This document shows, piece after piece, positions 1 to 12,954 of a stretch of DNA of 64,000 nucleotides (its first letter is position 1; the number at the start of each line of letters is the position of its first letter). The notes under the pieces were generated by a model. The model was not told the origin of the DNA. It saw only the letters and a program-made list of their open reading frames with translations, and made no database searches. Location: positions 14,238,737-14,302,736 of the forward strand of contig JAUCBN010000034.1 in assembly GCA_035048815.1 (NCBI GenBank), given 5' to 3'. The position numbers and the translations under genes are program-made. Source of the stretch: Abelmoschus esculentus. Taxonomy: Eukaryota; Streptophyta; Magnoliopsida; Malvales; Malvaceae.

Positions 1-40
1 TTTTGGGTTCACAACAGAGAAACCAAAGCTAACGAAAGAG

Positions 41-3000
41 ATGGATGAAGGTGGGATCTTGGGCAACAGAGACTCAAAACAAGGCAAAACAAACATACCC
101 AGAAGACGGAAATGGGTGAAGCGAAGGGAAACATGGCTGGTTCTACTTGGTGTCATCCTCCATGCCGTTTACATGTTAAGCATCTTCGACATCTACTTCA
201 AGACACCCATTGTTCACGGCATGGATCTTGTTTCCCCTCGCTTCTCTGCTCCCGCTAAACGCCTTGTTCTTCTTGTTGGTAACCCCTTTCACTTCTTTTT
301 CTGCCTTTAAGTTTCTAAGATTTGATTTTTTTTTTTTTAATTCAAAGCAGTGTTTTTGGTGTTGGGTGATTAATAGTGAGAAATGTATTGTTGAGCTTGC
401 TGCGAATCTGGAAATTTAGTTAAGTAGAAGTAAATAACATTTGGGGTATGCTAGTTATTTAGTTTTGTTCCGAAAAGCTAAGTTTTGGTATGAAATATGA
501 AGAGTTCAATGATGTTTATTCATGATAATTTGTGATGCACTGACGGTTAAGTTTTGAAACTTTATGTTTTCCTCAAATGGTTAATTCGTCTTTTAATATT
601 TGGTGTAATTGCTGAGTTTTGGTGAAACTATATCATTGCAGCGGACGGTTTACGGGCTGATAAGTTTTTTGAGCCGGATTCGGTTGGGAATTTTCGAGCA
701 CCCTTTTTAAGAAGTGTTATTAAGAATCAAGGTCGATGGGGAGTATCTCATGCTCGGCCTCCAACTGAGTCTAGGCCTGGACATGTTGCTATAATTGCTG
801 GCTTTTATGAGGACCCTAGTGCTGTTACAAAAGGTTAGTGTTTAACCATTCTTTATTCACCTTGGTGGGATTTACAAACAAATTTTCCCCATTCTCAACC
901 TTAGTTATTTTGATTGCAGGATGGAAAGCTAATCCTGTTGAGTTTGATTCGGTTTTTAATCGAAGTCGGCATACATTTTCTTATGGCAGCCCCGATATTG
1001 TTCCGATATTTTGTGGTGCTTTGCCGCATAGCACTTGGGCTACATATCCTCATGAGTTCGAAGACTTCGCTACTGGTCTGCTTAAAATTCTGTGAAAGGC
1101 AAATTTCTCTTATAAATTATGAAATTCTAAAAACAAAAAAAGAAAGCTTAAAGTGAAAAAAATAAAATAAAAAGGGGTTCAGATCAAACTGTTCTATTTT
1201 GGACTTTTAATTAAATACCACTGCTAGTGATTTTGGATTCTTTGCTTCATCTTTATTCCAGTTAGATTACATTGATATGAACATGCTATACATGTTGAGA
1301 CCTTGCAAGTTTAAACTGAATTGTATCAATACTCTTATATACTTGGCTTTCTTGAAATCCTTAGATTGTGAAGTTCACTAATGGTTGTATTTCATCTTTT
1401 GTATTTTTCTCTCTTGTTGATGCTTACACCAATTGATGTAAATGCAGATGCGTCCTTTTTAGACGAATGGTCTTTTGATCAATTTCAAAACCTTCTTAAT
1501 AAGTCCAATGAAGACCAAAAGTTGAGAAGGTTACTTGAACAAGATAATCTTGTTGTATTTCTTCATCTGCTTGGTTGTGATTCAAATGGTCATGCACATC
1601 GTCCCTTTTCATCCATTTATCTCAACAATGTAAAGGTTGTTGATCATATTGCTGAACGTGTTTATAATCTTCTTGAGAATTACTACAAGGACAATCGTAC
1701 ATCATATATCTTCACAGCTGATCATGGAATGAGTGACAAAGGTTGGTGAACTCTTTTATATACTTCACCGTGGTTACTTATGTTATCTTGCTCTAGGCTG
1801 TATGAATGAAAATATTTTGATATGATACCTAAGCTTGAGATCTTCTTCAATGTAAGGTACTAAGGTGTGTCTACCACTAGGTTATCCCTTGACCATTGTA
1901 ACATGTAACTTCTTTCTAGACCTCAACTAGTTTGCTACTCCTTAGTCCTTTCCTCTTGTATTTTTTTATTTGAAGTTCCAAATTAAAGATTCTGATTTGA
2001 TTAGCTTTTGATTACCAGGAAGTCATGGGGATGGGCATCCTTCAAACACGGATACTCCTCTAGTTGTTTGGGGAGCAGGCGTAAAACATCCCAGGCCAGT
2101 CTCTGAAAAAGATCACTCTGATCATGTTCTTCGTTTTATTGATCAACATGTGCATGACGCACCAACACCTAAAGAATGGGGCCTCGATGGCATTGAAAGA
2201 GTTGATGTCAATCAAGCTGATATTGCACCCCTCATGGTTGTTTAATGTTGATAAAATATTAATGTTCAAAATTTTTCTTTGAAACATGTTTAACCCACAT
2301 TGAACTGACACACTCCTGAATTTTGGGTGGCAGTCAACTCTTCTTGGTTTACCTTGTCCAGTCAATTCAGTCGGGAATTTGCCGCTTGGTTATGTTGACA
2401 TGAAAAAGGTCAGTCCAAATACTTTTCATTAGAATACTTCTTTGTGATTTGTTATGGACTTAGGTTGGTTCTTTTTACCCTCTAAAAGATGGACTATTGA
2501 TTTTTCAATGAGACTGATCAAGTTTTCATTATAATAAATGTGTGGAGAACTAATGAAACTTTTCCACCGTTTACTGTTCAGGAAGAAGAAGTAGAAGCTG
2601 TGCTAGCTAACACAAAACAGATTCTGAACCAGTTTCTGCGCAAATCTCGTATCTTTTTCTTATACTAATTTTAGTTCAGTGCAATATAATACTTAATTTT
2701 CCCCATAATTGCTTGAAAAAGAATTTATTGCAAAGTAAGATAATTTTCTTTCATTAAGGTTTGTTCCTCTTGAAATTTAAGCTTAGTTTTGTAGTCTCAA
2801 ACTGTGTATTTACTCAGAAACACTCTTTTTTAACAGTTTTAAACTTTTACCTGATTTTGGCCAGTTAAATTCTTATTAGTTCATATCTACTTGTTTTTTT
2901 ATTCAATTATGGGATATTCTGGTGTTAACATGTGGAAGGTGTTACTGGATTATGGATTGGCTTTTATAATTATTTTCTTTGACAAACTTAGAAATAAAGC

Positions 3001-6000
3001 GATCACATTCACTATATTTCAAGCCTTTCAAGCCACTTGAACATTATTCCTCCATGTTGGATCAAATTGAGGATTTGCTAAGTGCTAGAGACTATAAAGC
3101 TGCCATGCAGCTGTCAGAAAATCTAAGAAGCTTGGCACTGAAGGGACTTCATTATTTTCAAACTTATGATTTGCTGATGCTGATGACCATAATTACTCTT
3201 GGATATATTGGTTGGATGATCTTTCTTGTTCTTCATGTTCTTCAAGCTTATACTTCATTCTCCAGAGATATATTTGTGAAGGACGAAGCGGTGCAGCAGA
3301 AATTTAATACAGGAAAAGTAACGTCTATGTGAGCTTAACCACTTTTAGAATTTACAATCACAAAGGAAAGTTTAAATAAAATCAAATGAAAAAGCCTTTT
3401 TCATGATTTTTTTTTTTTTTGAAGTTTGAAGCCAAAAGGCTTTATGGTCATTTAGTTTCTTTAGAATTACCTTATATCTTAAAACTAACCAGAACTAAAT
3501 TGTGCTCCTATTTTCTTTGGGCACACCAACCTTTTTTGATTATGCTTAGTTTAATATATTTCTATCATGATTGGTTCCTCTCATTGCTCCTCATTTTTTA
3601 TTATTATTTGTCATCAAACGCGCATTTTCTAGGAACAGGAAAAATGTTCAGTTCTTCCAGTTGTTACATTCTCACATATGCCATCCTATTCCTATATGGC
3701 AGGCTCAGCTATGTGGGTGCCTGTTTATGGCAGTCATCAGTCTTCTACTATATCTGGAGCGCTCCCCTCCACTTTACCATGCATACTTTGCCATGACAGT
3801 ATTTCTCTGGACGCAAATACTTAATGAACATAAGTTTATAAAAGCACTTTGGAGACACTTAAGTGGGAATAAATCGGACTATGTCATTAAACTTCTGGCC
3901 ACAGGCGTGGTCTCAATGGTCATTCTTGAGCTCCTGGTATGGTAGTACAACATGTCAACATCCTTCTGTTTTTGTGATTATCAAGTGTAAGTTGTGTTCT
4001 AAACCATGTTTTATGGTACATTGTACAGGTGCATAGCTTCACTGAGAGACAACTCTACACTTGGTGCTTCCTCGCAGTTGGACTTATAGCTTGTATATAT
4101 CTTTACAAGTTAATTCCTTGGAGATCTGGAATTCCAGTTTTTGTTTGTCTCGCTTGTTGGTTCTTGTCTCTATTTACTTTAATGCCTGCAGAAATTCCTG
4201 ATAATAATAAGTTGGTGTGAGTTGCCTTCCTTGTTCCACCTTTATCATGATTTTTCTTTTATTTAAAGAAATATGAAATGGTTTGTCGAAAGAGAGTTTT
4301 CTAGAAGAGGATTGAGTAGAACACCATAACCATTGTGATTTCTTGATAATATTCTAGGAAGTAGATTGCACTAGATGAAATTCTAAATAATTCCCAGAGT
4401 GGGCTTCTTGAGTGTTAGTGTTTAGACAGTGGATATTGTAAATGCAATAGTGTCATTGAATGAAAGTGTGATATTATAATCATCATTTTCAAGCAAATTA
4501 ATTTCATCAAATCTTTATGCCAAAAGTTAGATTTCTTAAAATTGTTGTTTGTTGATAAAGTTTAATTCCTTAGAATGACAAGAAAATGATAATATCGGTT
4601 CTCTTTACATAACTCTATTAGCTATTACAATTTAAATGATAATACTTGTTCCTCATGAGAACGTGCAGAATTTCTAGTGGAGTGATGATTGTCGTAGTAG
4701 GATTAACTGCAAAATGGTTTGACCTGCATGCTGCTGGGAATAAATGCTGGTATGGTATCTGTAATCATGAAAAGAGACAACCCAGGTTTCCAATGCTCTT
4801 TCAATTGCAGGTAGGCAATATCCCTCTCTACCATTTTGCTGGAATGATAAGCTCGATTATCTTCTTAACAGAATCGAAAGTAACTGCTTTTTTTTTTTAC
4901 CACTTGAAACAGGCTCTTGTGGTTGGGTTATCATCGGTAATGGTGTTTTTATCTACTTCTCACAGAACAGAAAAGCAAGAACTACACATAATACACCAGC
5001 TGATGAACTGGTTCATTGCTGGTATACTTTCATCTTCTGTTTTCTCTATATTTCAAGGCTCTTCAATAAAGCTATTTTAAGGCATACATTATATTCCATC
5101 AATGGTTCCCCTATATTTCTTCTTCTTTTTTTGTAGGTTTCTCGATGATTCTCCCATTGTTTTCAGAAAATGGCCTTTTGTCCAGACTAAATTCTATATT
5201 TCTTGGTTTTGCACCACCGTTCCTTCTACTATCTATTGGGTAGGTCTCATTTTAAACTCATGTAATCTTGGTGCTTGTGTGACAATATTCTACAATTGAA
5301 CAATATGATGCATGTTATGATTTCGCCCTTTGTATTGAAACCTGTGCAGATACGAAGCTGTCTTCTATGGTGCACTTGGTCTTGTATTAATCGCATGGGT
5401 TCTATTTGAAAACTCACTTCTTTACTTGAGTAAAGTGAAAAAATCTTCTACTTCAGGGAAGAATTTGGAAGAAAGTGTCTTGCTTGAAAACGATGGTAGA
5501 TATTTGCAGCTGTCTGATATGAGGATTCCGTTAACCTTTGTAAGTCATCTTTTTCTAGATGTTCTATTGTGCTTCTGTATTTGCATATGAATTTGTTCTT
5601 CATGTATTTCTTCTAAGGAGTTGTAATTGCTACGCACTTTATGATACTCCTACTCGGGTATAGTTAAATATTTTTTTCATAGTTTCCTTTTATTTAGAGG
5701 ATCTTGGAGGTCATATCTTCATAACCATGTGTCAAGCACGAGTACTTCAAGAAAAATTAAAAGTCGGAGCAACATAGATTCGCTTAGTTTAGAAGAGGAT
5801 TTTACAGTTTGTATTTGACTTGGTGCTGATGGACTGTCTTTGCTAGATGGTTTTATTTAACGTAGCCTTCTTTGGAACGGGAAATTTTGCAAGTATTGCT
5901 AGTTTCGAGATTTCATCTGTCTACAGGTTCATCACTGTTTTCAGTGTAAGTCATGATTAAACCACCAATGCATCCTTTTATGATTTCTTCTTGGAGCCCT

Positions 6001-6883
6001 GCAAAACTGATTTACTTTCTATTGCAGCCCTTTCTGATGGCAGCGCTCCTTATCTTCAAGTTATTCATACCTTTCCTTCTTGTCATGTAAGTATTTCAGT
6101 TTCAAAAATGTCAGATTGATCAATGATGGTTTAGTGATACTGGCTTCATGACCATTGTTTTCAGTCATGCATGGTGACGTGTTTAATCTCCATTTCCCAT
6201 ATTTAGTTAAAGTTTAAAAAATGTTACTACTAAAATGCAAGGCGAAATTTGATTCAATCGATATGTTGGAGTATTTATTGATTATAACTATAATAACTTG
6301 TCGAGAAACTGAGGGTTTTGCTTTTGGAATATAGAAAATAACTTTAGACACCCCTTTTCTTAAACGTCTCAATATCTGAGAAACTATCTTCTCTCATTTG
6401 TTGTTTTATGTTCATTTTGTTCTTCGAGAAACACAGATGTGCATTCAGTGCAATAACCAAACTACTTAAAGTTCCACGGATAGGGTGCTACTTCCTCGTT
6501 ATTCTGTGTTCGGACGTGATGACCATCCACTTCTTCTTCCTGGTATTTTGACATTTTCAGAAATATTTTTTTTTGCACCCAATGCTTTTGTTTGATATTT
6601 TTTTAGCCTCCTTTTAACCTTGCTTTGCTTGAAAGTAAAAGAAATTATGTGAAATCACCTCATAGGTTATAGTTATTTCCTGAGGGTCTCACCGAGTTGC
6701 TATTCGGGTTTTTAACAGGTGAAAAACACGGGGAGCTGGATGGAGATTGGTAATAGCATCAGCCATTTCGGAATCATGAGTGCCCAAGTTGTGTTTGTGC
6801 TGCTGCTTTTTGCTCTCACAAATATATACACTAAAGATATCGAAATCAAATCAGCTAGTCGAGATCCTCGAAAAACAATGTGA
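41..6883 (+). CDS. PIGN: GPI ethanolamine phosphate transferase 1 (PIG-N-like), 18 exons
   Basis: ER membrane enzyme that adds ethanolamine phosphate to the first mannose of GPI anchors. I assembled 18 exons with GT-AG borders and consistent phase: 41-278, 642-833, 920-1075, 1448-1741, 2019-2236, 2334-2408, 2582-2648, 2992-3317, 3703-3936, 4029-4216, 4669-4810, 4913-5021, 5137-5239, 5350-5539, 5847-5945, 6028-6086, 6437-6542, 6719-6883. The product is 986 residues, near the family's usual length. The N-terminus has one membrane anchor, then an alkaline-phosphatase-like lumenal domain with VADGLRADK and TADHGMSDKG, whose acidic and His residues should bind metal. The C-terminal half is strongly hydrophobic with many membrane spans. 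The exon 10 donor at 4217 rather than 4215 is needed to avoid a stop in exon 11. Intron 11 (102 nt) has no stop, so it could be retained. The promoter lies outside the window. The family call is firm; exact small borders are inferred. Confidence 0.93.
5641..5777. repeat. Foldback repeat copy in intron 14 of the PIG-N gene
   Basis: The intron holds a degenerate copy of a short inverted-repeat family. The left part reads like ATGATACTCCTACTCGGG and the right end is AGTCGGAGCAACATAG. The same end motif recurs in introns of other genes in this window; see findings. Confidence 0.4.
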
Positions 6884-7279
6884 TGGGTGAGAAACTAGAG
6901 CTCATTGGCATTACAAATAGCTAACCAAATTTATTTGCAAGATGAACACTTACTGTTCAGATTCTATGGCTTTTGAAGGGCTTTGATGCAAGCCATGGAT
7001 GCAAATTTTGTTTCTTCCATTTTGAAATGCTTGTTGTTAGCTTTGTATTAACATGCATGAGGAAAACAAGATTAATAGGATTTTCCAGCTCTTCCCATTA
7101 ATTGATGTGAACCATTCAGGCTCTTTTTTTAAAAAAAAAACAATTGAAGTTGGCTTGTTTTTGTGATGCAGCTTTACTTTTTCCCTTTTCCTTTGTTTTT
7201 GGCAATCTGGACTTTGAAAGCACTGACTTGCTCCATTATAATAATAGTTAATATTCGATGCACTTGTAGCGAAAAAACT

Positions 7280-7360
7280 TTTTTTTACAATCACTCTACT
7301 GGCATCACTGATATTCAAATCCGTGACCTTTAGAAACAACCGTTCCTTTAACTACTTGTA
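7280..7360 (-). repeat. Dispersed repeat, possibly SINE-like (copy 1)
   Basis: Resembles 22330-22412: both contain CACT.TACTG.CAT.ACTG, a stretch like GGAACAAC..TTCCTTTAA.TACT, and between them a sequence like the B box of a tRNA-derived promoter on the minus strand (clearer in the other copy). It lies between the PIG-N gene and the SAG101-like pseudogene. Confidence 0.25.
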
Positions 7361-7472
7361 CTTGGGCCAGAGGGTTCATGTTAAAACTTAAACCTTTAAA
7401 TCTTAAAATGTCTAAATTCTTGTATAAACTAAAGTTTACACTAGTGTATCAAATATTTTTTATTATTATATA

Positions 7473-7780
7473 AAGCATTGACTTGCTCAAATAAAGACAT
7501 GATGATAAAGTCATCTGGTCCTTGCATCAAAGGTCACCATTGACACGTAAAGTTTCCAACCAACAAACTGAAAAATCTTCTGCAGAAGGAAAAAAATCTT
7601 TGTATCAAACCTATGGCTATGTCCCTCAAAGAAACTGTTAGGGAAAAACGTTTGCCGTTCCTCAAAACCAATATTCAACTACTCAGCATACTCTCTGATG
7701 GTGACATTTGCATTTTCCAAGTAATTGCTCTACTCTTCTCTACTTCATACATTATAACAGTACTATAGCATTGACTTGCT
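7473..7780 (+). promoter_or_regulatory. Repeated AGCATTGACTTGCT motifs containing W-box cores
   Basis: AGCATTGACTTGCT occurs at 7473-7486 and 7767-7780, and a near match GCACTGACTTGCT at about 7219. The two exact copies contain TTGACT, the core bound by WRKY factors. The second copy ends about 50 nt before the SAG101-like start codon. Regulation by WRKY is inference. The motifs may also be by-products of a local duplication. Confidence 0.3.
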
Positions 7781-7828
7781 TAAATCAAGGTCTCCTCTTC
7801 CAACAATACTTACCAAAGAGCAAAAACA

Positions 7829-10419
7829 ATGGCAAACAAGATGAACCAACAATTGTAAGTTGATTTTTTTAGTTATTTTTTATTATTATTATGATTTTTG
7901 TTTAACTTTATAATTACAGATTCTGCAGTGGATTAGAGGTTGCTAGCTTCATTGTCAGCTCTGGGTTGCTCAAACTTTCCTGGGATAAAATCTTGAATTG
8001 TTAGTCGGGATTCATCCAAAACGAGCTGCGAAATTCGGGTTTTTCATTAAGATGGAAATTTTATGAAGAAGCTAATGTTAACATCATTGTTTTCATTACT
8101 TCTCCTATTTGTACCAAAGCTCACCTACAAGATTCAAAAGAATTGATTCCTTCTACAGCTAATCGGAAGAGTTTTCGAGTCTTTGAATTCCTCTGCAGCA
8201 ATGGCAAATCTTTCTGTATTCATAAGGCAGCAATTACCCTTTTTGATGATCACTTTGATGAGCTCTTGCAATTGAAGAATCAGGTTTGGTCTTTTTTCCA
8301 ATTCCTTGATACTTGCTTAGTCTTTGTAAAGATTGGATGAAGTATGAATCCCCATTTTGGGGTTACTTCATGTTTCCAGCTGAGTCAAACAGCTAAACAG
8401 TTACTAATTCCTCATAAGAGGAAATGAATCTAATTGGCTCATTCAATCATCGTAGTCCGTAAATTTTAACTTCGAATCATAGCATCTGCGAACCATTCAA
8501 TTCTTCTCATGCTACAGTTTCTTTCGTGCCAAATACATGTATATGTACATCTACATATATAGGAAAAATTCAGTGAAGTCTTGCATTTTTACCCGGACTA
8601 ATGTAGGAATAAGTGAACCCGAGACTTGGTAGTTGGTATAGCTGGTTCTTGCAGCCACAGTTAGATCATGGCATTTAGCCAGCATATTAGAGCTTCAGAT
8701 TCTGGCATTTGCAACCCTTCTATTAAGTTAAATGTTTGAACTTTTGCATCTATTCAGTCTGTAATAATTTCTAAGTTAATTACAGTATCTAATTAATACA
8801 GCGTGCAAGGAGTGGCAAGCCCTTAATTGTAACAGGGCATTCATTGGGAGGATCAGTTGCTTCACTCTTCACCTTATGGATGCTCGAAAGCCTCGATATA
8901 TCGAAGGTGAAACGACCACTCTGTCTCACGTTCGGATCACCTCTCCTCGGTGACAAAGGGTTTCAACAAGCTATTTTAGAACATCCTGCATGGAATTCAT
9001 GTTTCCTCCATGTTGCTGCAACAAGCAAAGATTCCATCCCAAGACTCTTCATTGCTCCTTCCCATTATCTTAACTCCCCAATTGAAGCTTCCAAATCTGA
9101 TCATTACAAACCTTTTGGTACCTTTCTTTTATGTTGTGAAAATGGATGTACTTGTTCTGAAAACCCTGAAGCTGTCTCTGAGGTACTGATGTTGTTCAGA
9201 ATGGAAGATTGCCAATGAAGAACAGATGATCCATGTTTATGGCAGGATCGTTGAACAACTTGAGTGGGTGGTATTTCGTAAAGGCATCTCACAGCTAGGT
9301 AAGCCGATGCTGAGTTCGCTTCAAGCTGGAACAACCTTGCAATTAGAAGCTATTCGAATACGAAACGAACAGGTAGATCAACTTTGTTTCTAGCCTATGG
9401 AATTTTGTTCTGATTCTTCATTTCTTGTGAAATATTTCTATCCGATGCATATCCGAACATCTTACATATACACTAGTCCAAGTAACATAGCTTATAACTG
9501 TCTATAATCTAACTTTGTAGAATCATCAGCAAAAACACGATGAATTGAACAACCTGATCAAGAAACTGGAAGAATTGGAGGTGACAAGTATTTTAAACAA
9601 GAGGAAGGTATTTGACCCTGCAAAGAAACTAAATGATATAAAAATAAAAATGGCACTTCTAGAATGGTATAAGAAGATTGCCAAGGCTGAAGAAATGGGT
9701 TACTATGATTTTTACAAGAACCAGTACGCTCGAAGGGATTGCGATATCATCGGGCACAAGAAGTTCCTCACAAAAAACTGGAAAGAAATCGTTGCCCAAG
9801 CCGAGAAAAAGCCTCAGAAACAAGTTGTTCACCTCCGATCACGTTGGCTCTATTCCGGTACGACTTGTCGGAGAATGATCGAGCCACTCGATATAGCGGA
9901 CTACTACAGAGACGGTGGAAGGAACTATGTGACTAATGGCAGGTCACATCATTACATCAAGTTGGAGCAATGGTTAGAAGAAGATGAGAAACAGATCGGG
10001 GACACCAAGAAGAAGCAAAATGTGGATGCTATTCTAACGTATGATTCTTGCTTTTGGCTCATGTCGAAGAGGCTCGAATATGCTGTGAATCAATGGAGGC
10101 TGCAGACATTGAGATCGAAGAGAGGGAGTCTTTGAGGCAGAAACTGAAGGAGTTTGAGGCTTATGTTATGGAACAGATCAAGAAATCTGCTGTATCTTCT
10201 GAGATTTTCTTGAAAGGTAGCAGTTTCATGCAATGGTGGAAAGATTATGAGAAGATAATTGAGCAAGACTACAATTCACCATTGACAAATTTCATGAAAA
10301 GCAGTAAGCTAACGGGCTCAATTAACAAATTGTCCTTACCACAGTGCATTGCCATGAATAATCTAGAATGCTGCATGCTACAGCTTTTTGCTTCACTAAA
10401 GGTCTGTATTCAAATATGA
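7829..10419 (+). pseudogene. SAG101-like (EDS1-family) lipase-like gene, disabled
   Basis: SAG101 pairs with EDS1 in TIR-type immune signalling. Visible exons: 7829-7854, 7920-8283, 8802-9372 and 9521-10419. The lipase-like half shows GLEVASFIVSSGLL near the start and an intact GHSLGG serine elbow at about 8835. The C-terminal EP-like helical domain has long Lys/Glu-rich helices, an HLRSRWLYSGTTCR segment and AHVEEARICCESME. Three lesions break the frame: an in-frame TAG at 8002-8004 in exon 2, a +1 (or -2) shift between about 9183 and 9211, and a one-base loss at about 10057 that separates CFW from AHVEEA. Splice sites remain good, so decay looks recent, or the lesions are assembly errors. 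EDS1 and PAD4 are less likely given the short N-terminal part and the domain order. The family call is strong; that it is dead is inferred from three independent lesions. Confidence 0.82.
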
Positions 10420-11973
10420 CCACTAAATGTATGATTTTTTTTAAAGAATGAATATACTTGTGTCGACATATCCATATTTGACATTTACATCTAAATCCAA
10501 GTAACATAATCGAAACCAGCTCGGTGTAATGCGATGCGAAACACATTAAACTGCTGCAAGAAAATTATAATTAAACCTGTAGTACGATCAAGTTATGATC
10601 CCTAAGCCACACAACTTTGATTTTTATATATAACCACAATTGTCCTAATTCGTTTTATGATAAGCGAATATTCTTGCTTGAATCGAAGGTGATATTAAGG
10701 TAAATTTCTTTCGATAATAATGATTTTGAGATTCGAATAAAATACCTAAAAAAACAACTTGAGGGGGAAATATAGAAAGTCTTAAAACTTTGTTGAGCAA
10801 AGAAAAAGAAGGTAGTATCCTTGAAATAAAACCATTGGTTTAAGACCTAAAAAGCTTTGAAGATGAAAGAACAAAACAATGATGATGAAGATGCCAACGA
10901 AGTGAATGGTGATAGGGGGGTGATCTAGCTGTGTTTGGAATGGAAAAAGGAGGTACGAGAATATATGTAATTCAAGTCGAGTACAAATACATCTTGAAAT
11001 TATATAACGATTTTTTTAGATAGATATTGATATCTTTATTTGAGTATTGATACTTATTGTATAATAAGAATATTTAATGTTAAAAAATAATTTTATGATT
11101 ATAACTATAATCAATCTCAACGACTACAACGATTATAAAACTATTAAAATATTTAAAATGCTTCTTCAAGCAGTTATGAAATTTAAAGAAACATATCACA
11201 AACACTCAATATATAGAAAAAGTATTTTTGAGCTTTAATTATATATATTTTTTATTCAGCTATACAATATTTACAGTAATATATGTTCTAGTATAAAATA
11301 TATTTGTGAATTTAATTGTTATAATTAAGATTTTAAATGAGAGTTAAATTCTGTAAATATTTTGCTTTGGGATATTTTATTTGCATACTCACTTTGATAG
11401 AGGGTTAAGTAAGACTTTGGGGTATAAATTTTGGTTGTGTAAACCACTATAAATTCATACATTCGATTTAAAAGTTTTATTATTTTCACCATTATCATCA
11501 CAAAATCATTTCACTTTCGCCAAAGAATTCAAGCCTAACAAACACATAAGTTACAAACTAATCAAAAGAGGATGTAAATTGTCTATATTTTTATTGTGTC
11601 TTTATTTGTGTCTCATTTTAAATTAGTAGGTTTAGAGTTTAAGGTTAAATATTATAGTTAGGAGTTAAGAAATTAGGGGTATAATGTATTTTAGGCCGTA
11701 TAGTTTAAGATGTGAAAAATTAATGTTGAAGTTTAAAAATTATTTAAAAAATTAATAGAAGGGACATAGGGACAAAATATTTCTATTCTCAAACCAGACG
11801 ATTAAATAAGATAAAAATTTGTTGTCCCAACACCACGCGTACACATCTTACATCCCGTGATTACTGCCGCACTCTACCCCTTCCCCGCCTCAAAACACAC
11901 AAGCTTAAAAATGCGGCCTTTCCCATCTATCTCTTCCGTTACCCTTCTCAAACTTTAGCTTAATTCAGCCAAA
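10420..11973. other. AT-rich spacer before the peroxidase
   Basis: No coding region recognised. It holds a foldback-family remnant near 10455-10510 (ends in CCAAGTAACATAA) and the dispersed repeat at 11570-11805. The last 100 nt are pyrimidine-rich and probably form the peroxidase promoter and 5' leader. Confidence 0.5.
11570..11805. repeat. Dispersed repeat of unknown family (copy 1)
   Basis: Begins GGATGTAAATT, then a T-rich stretch, then a G/T/A-rich core with GGTTTAGAGTTTAAGG, TTAGGAGTTAAG and a run like GATGTGAAAAATTAATGTTGAAGTTTAAAA. The same order of blocks is found at 22600-22840. The core resembles telomere-type TTTAGGG words but is not a regular array. Confidence 0.45.
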
Positions 11974-12954
11974 ATGGCACCGCCATCTCTGCCACCAGTG
12001 CCGCCGTATTCGGTGGTTATTGTTCTCCTCTTGCTCTCTTCCGCTGCATTGCTTTGTGAATCGAGGTTAAGCTTAGATTACTACTCGAAAACCTGCCCAA
12101 GTTTCGACAAAATCATGCAGGAAACCATAACCAACAAGCAAATCACCAGCCCAACAACCGCCGCCGGAACGCTCCGTCTCATGTTCCACGACTGTCTCCC
12201 CAACGGATGCGACGGTTCCATCCTCATTTCCTCCACCGCATTCAACAAAGCCGAACGTGACGCCGACATCAACCTGTCCCTCCCCGGAGATCCCTTCGAC
12301 CTCATCGTTCGAGCCAAGACGGCTCTCGAGCTCGCCTGTCCCAACACCGTCTCCTGCTCCGACATCCTCGCCGTCGCCACCCGTGACCTCGTGACCATGG
12401 TCGGTGGACCCTACTATAATGTTTACCTTGGCCGTAAAGATTCACGGTTGTCATCGGCCTCTTCGATAGAAGGGAAGTTGCCTAAACCCACCATGGGTAT
12501 GTCACAACTCATCGATCTCTTTGCTTCCATTGGATTCACTGTTCAAGAAATGGTGGCCTTGAGCGGCGCACATACGATTGGGTTCTCTAATTGCAAAGAG
12601 TTCAGCTCAAATGTCGGCAACGACACCCATTACAATCCCAGATTTGCTCAAGCATTGAAACACGCTTGTGCAGATTATCCAAAGAACCCAACTTTATCTG
12701 TTTTTAATGATATCATGACCCCCAACAAGTTTGATAACTTGTATTACCAGAATTTACCAAAGGGGTTGGGGCTTTTGGAATCAGATCATGGATTGCACAA
12801 TGATCCAAGAACAAGGCCATTTGTAGAATTGTATGCCAAGGATCAAAACAAGTTCTTTCACGATTTTGCAAAAGCTATGCAGAAGCTAAGTGTCTATGGG
12901 ATCAAGACTGGGAGGAGAGGAGAGATTAGGCGCAGGTGTGATGCTGTAAACTGA
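11974..12954 (+). CDS. Class III secretory peroxidase, intronless (PER31/41-like)
   Basis: Heme peroxidase that uses hydrogen peroxide to oxidise phenolic and other substrates in the cell wall or vacuole. The 326-residue product has an N-terminal hydrophobic signal peptide (about residues 1-30), then the mature start near LSLDYYSKTCP. The distal heme site is RLMFHDC with Arg68 and His72. The proximal ligand is His200 in ALSGAHTIGF. Cysteines at the expected places (41, 74, 79, 122, 128 and others) fit the four conserved disulfides. One glycosylation sequon is seen at NDT, about residue 216. The ATG sits in a good plant context (CCAAAATGGC). Most family members have three introns; a single exon fits the small intronless PER31/41-type group as I remember it. 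The 5' half is GC-rich relative to its surroundings, as is common in such genes. Confidence 0.95.
   Translation: MAPPSLPPVPPYSVVIVLLLLSSAALLCESRLSLDYYSKTCPSFDKIMQETITNKQITSPTTAAGTLRLMFHDCLPNGCDGSILISSTAFNKAERDADINLSLPGDPFDLIVRAKTALELACPNTVSCSDILAVATRDLVTMVGGPYYNVYLGRKDSRLSSASSIEGKLPKPTMGMSQLIDLFASIGFTVQEMVALSGAHTIGFSNCKEFSSNVGNDTHYNPRFAQALKHACADYPKNPTLSVFNDIMTPNKFDNLYYQNLPKGLGLLESDHGLHNDPRTRPFVELYAKDQNKFFHDFAKAMQKLSVYGIKTGRRGEIRRRCDAVN

Noticed and set aside
4811..4912. Treating the stop-free 102-nt stretch in the PIG-N gene as coding
   Set aside because: It has good GT and AG borders, a T-rich tract before the acceptor, and removal joins LFQLQ to ALVVGLSS, as expected for the family. Retention cannot be excluded without RNA.
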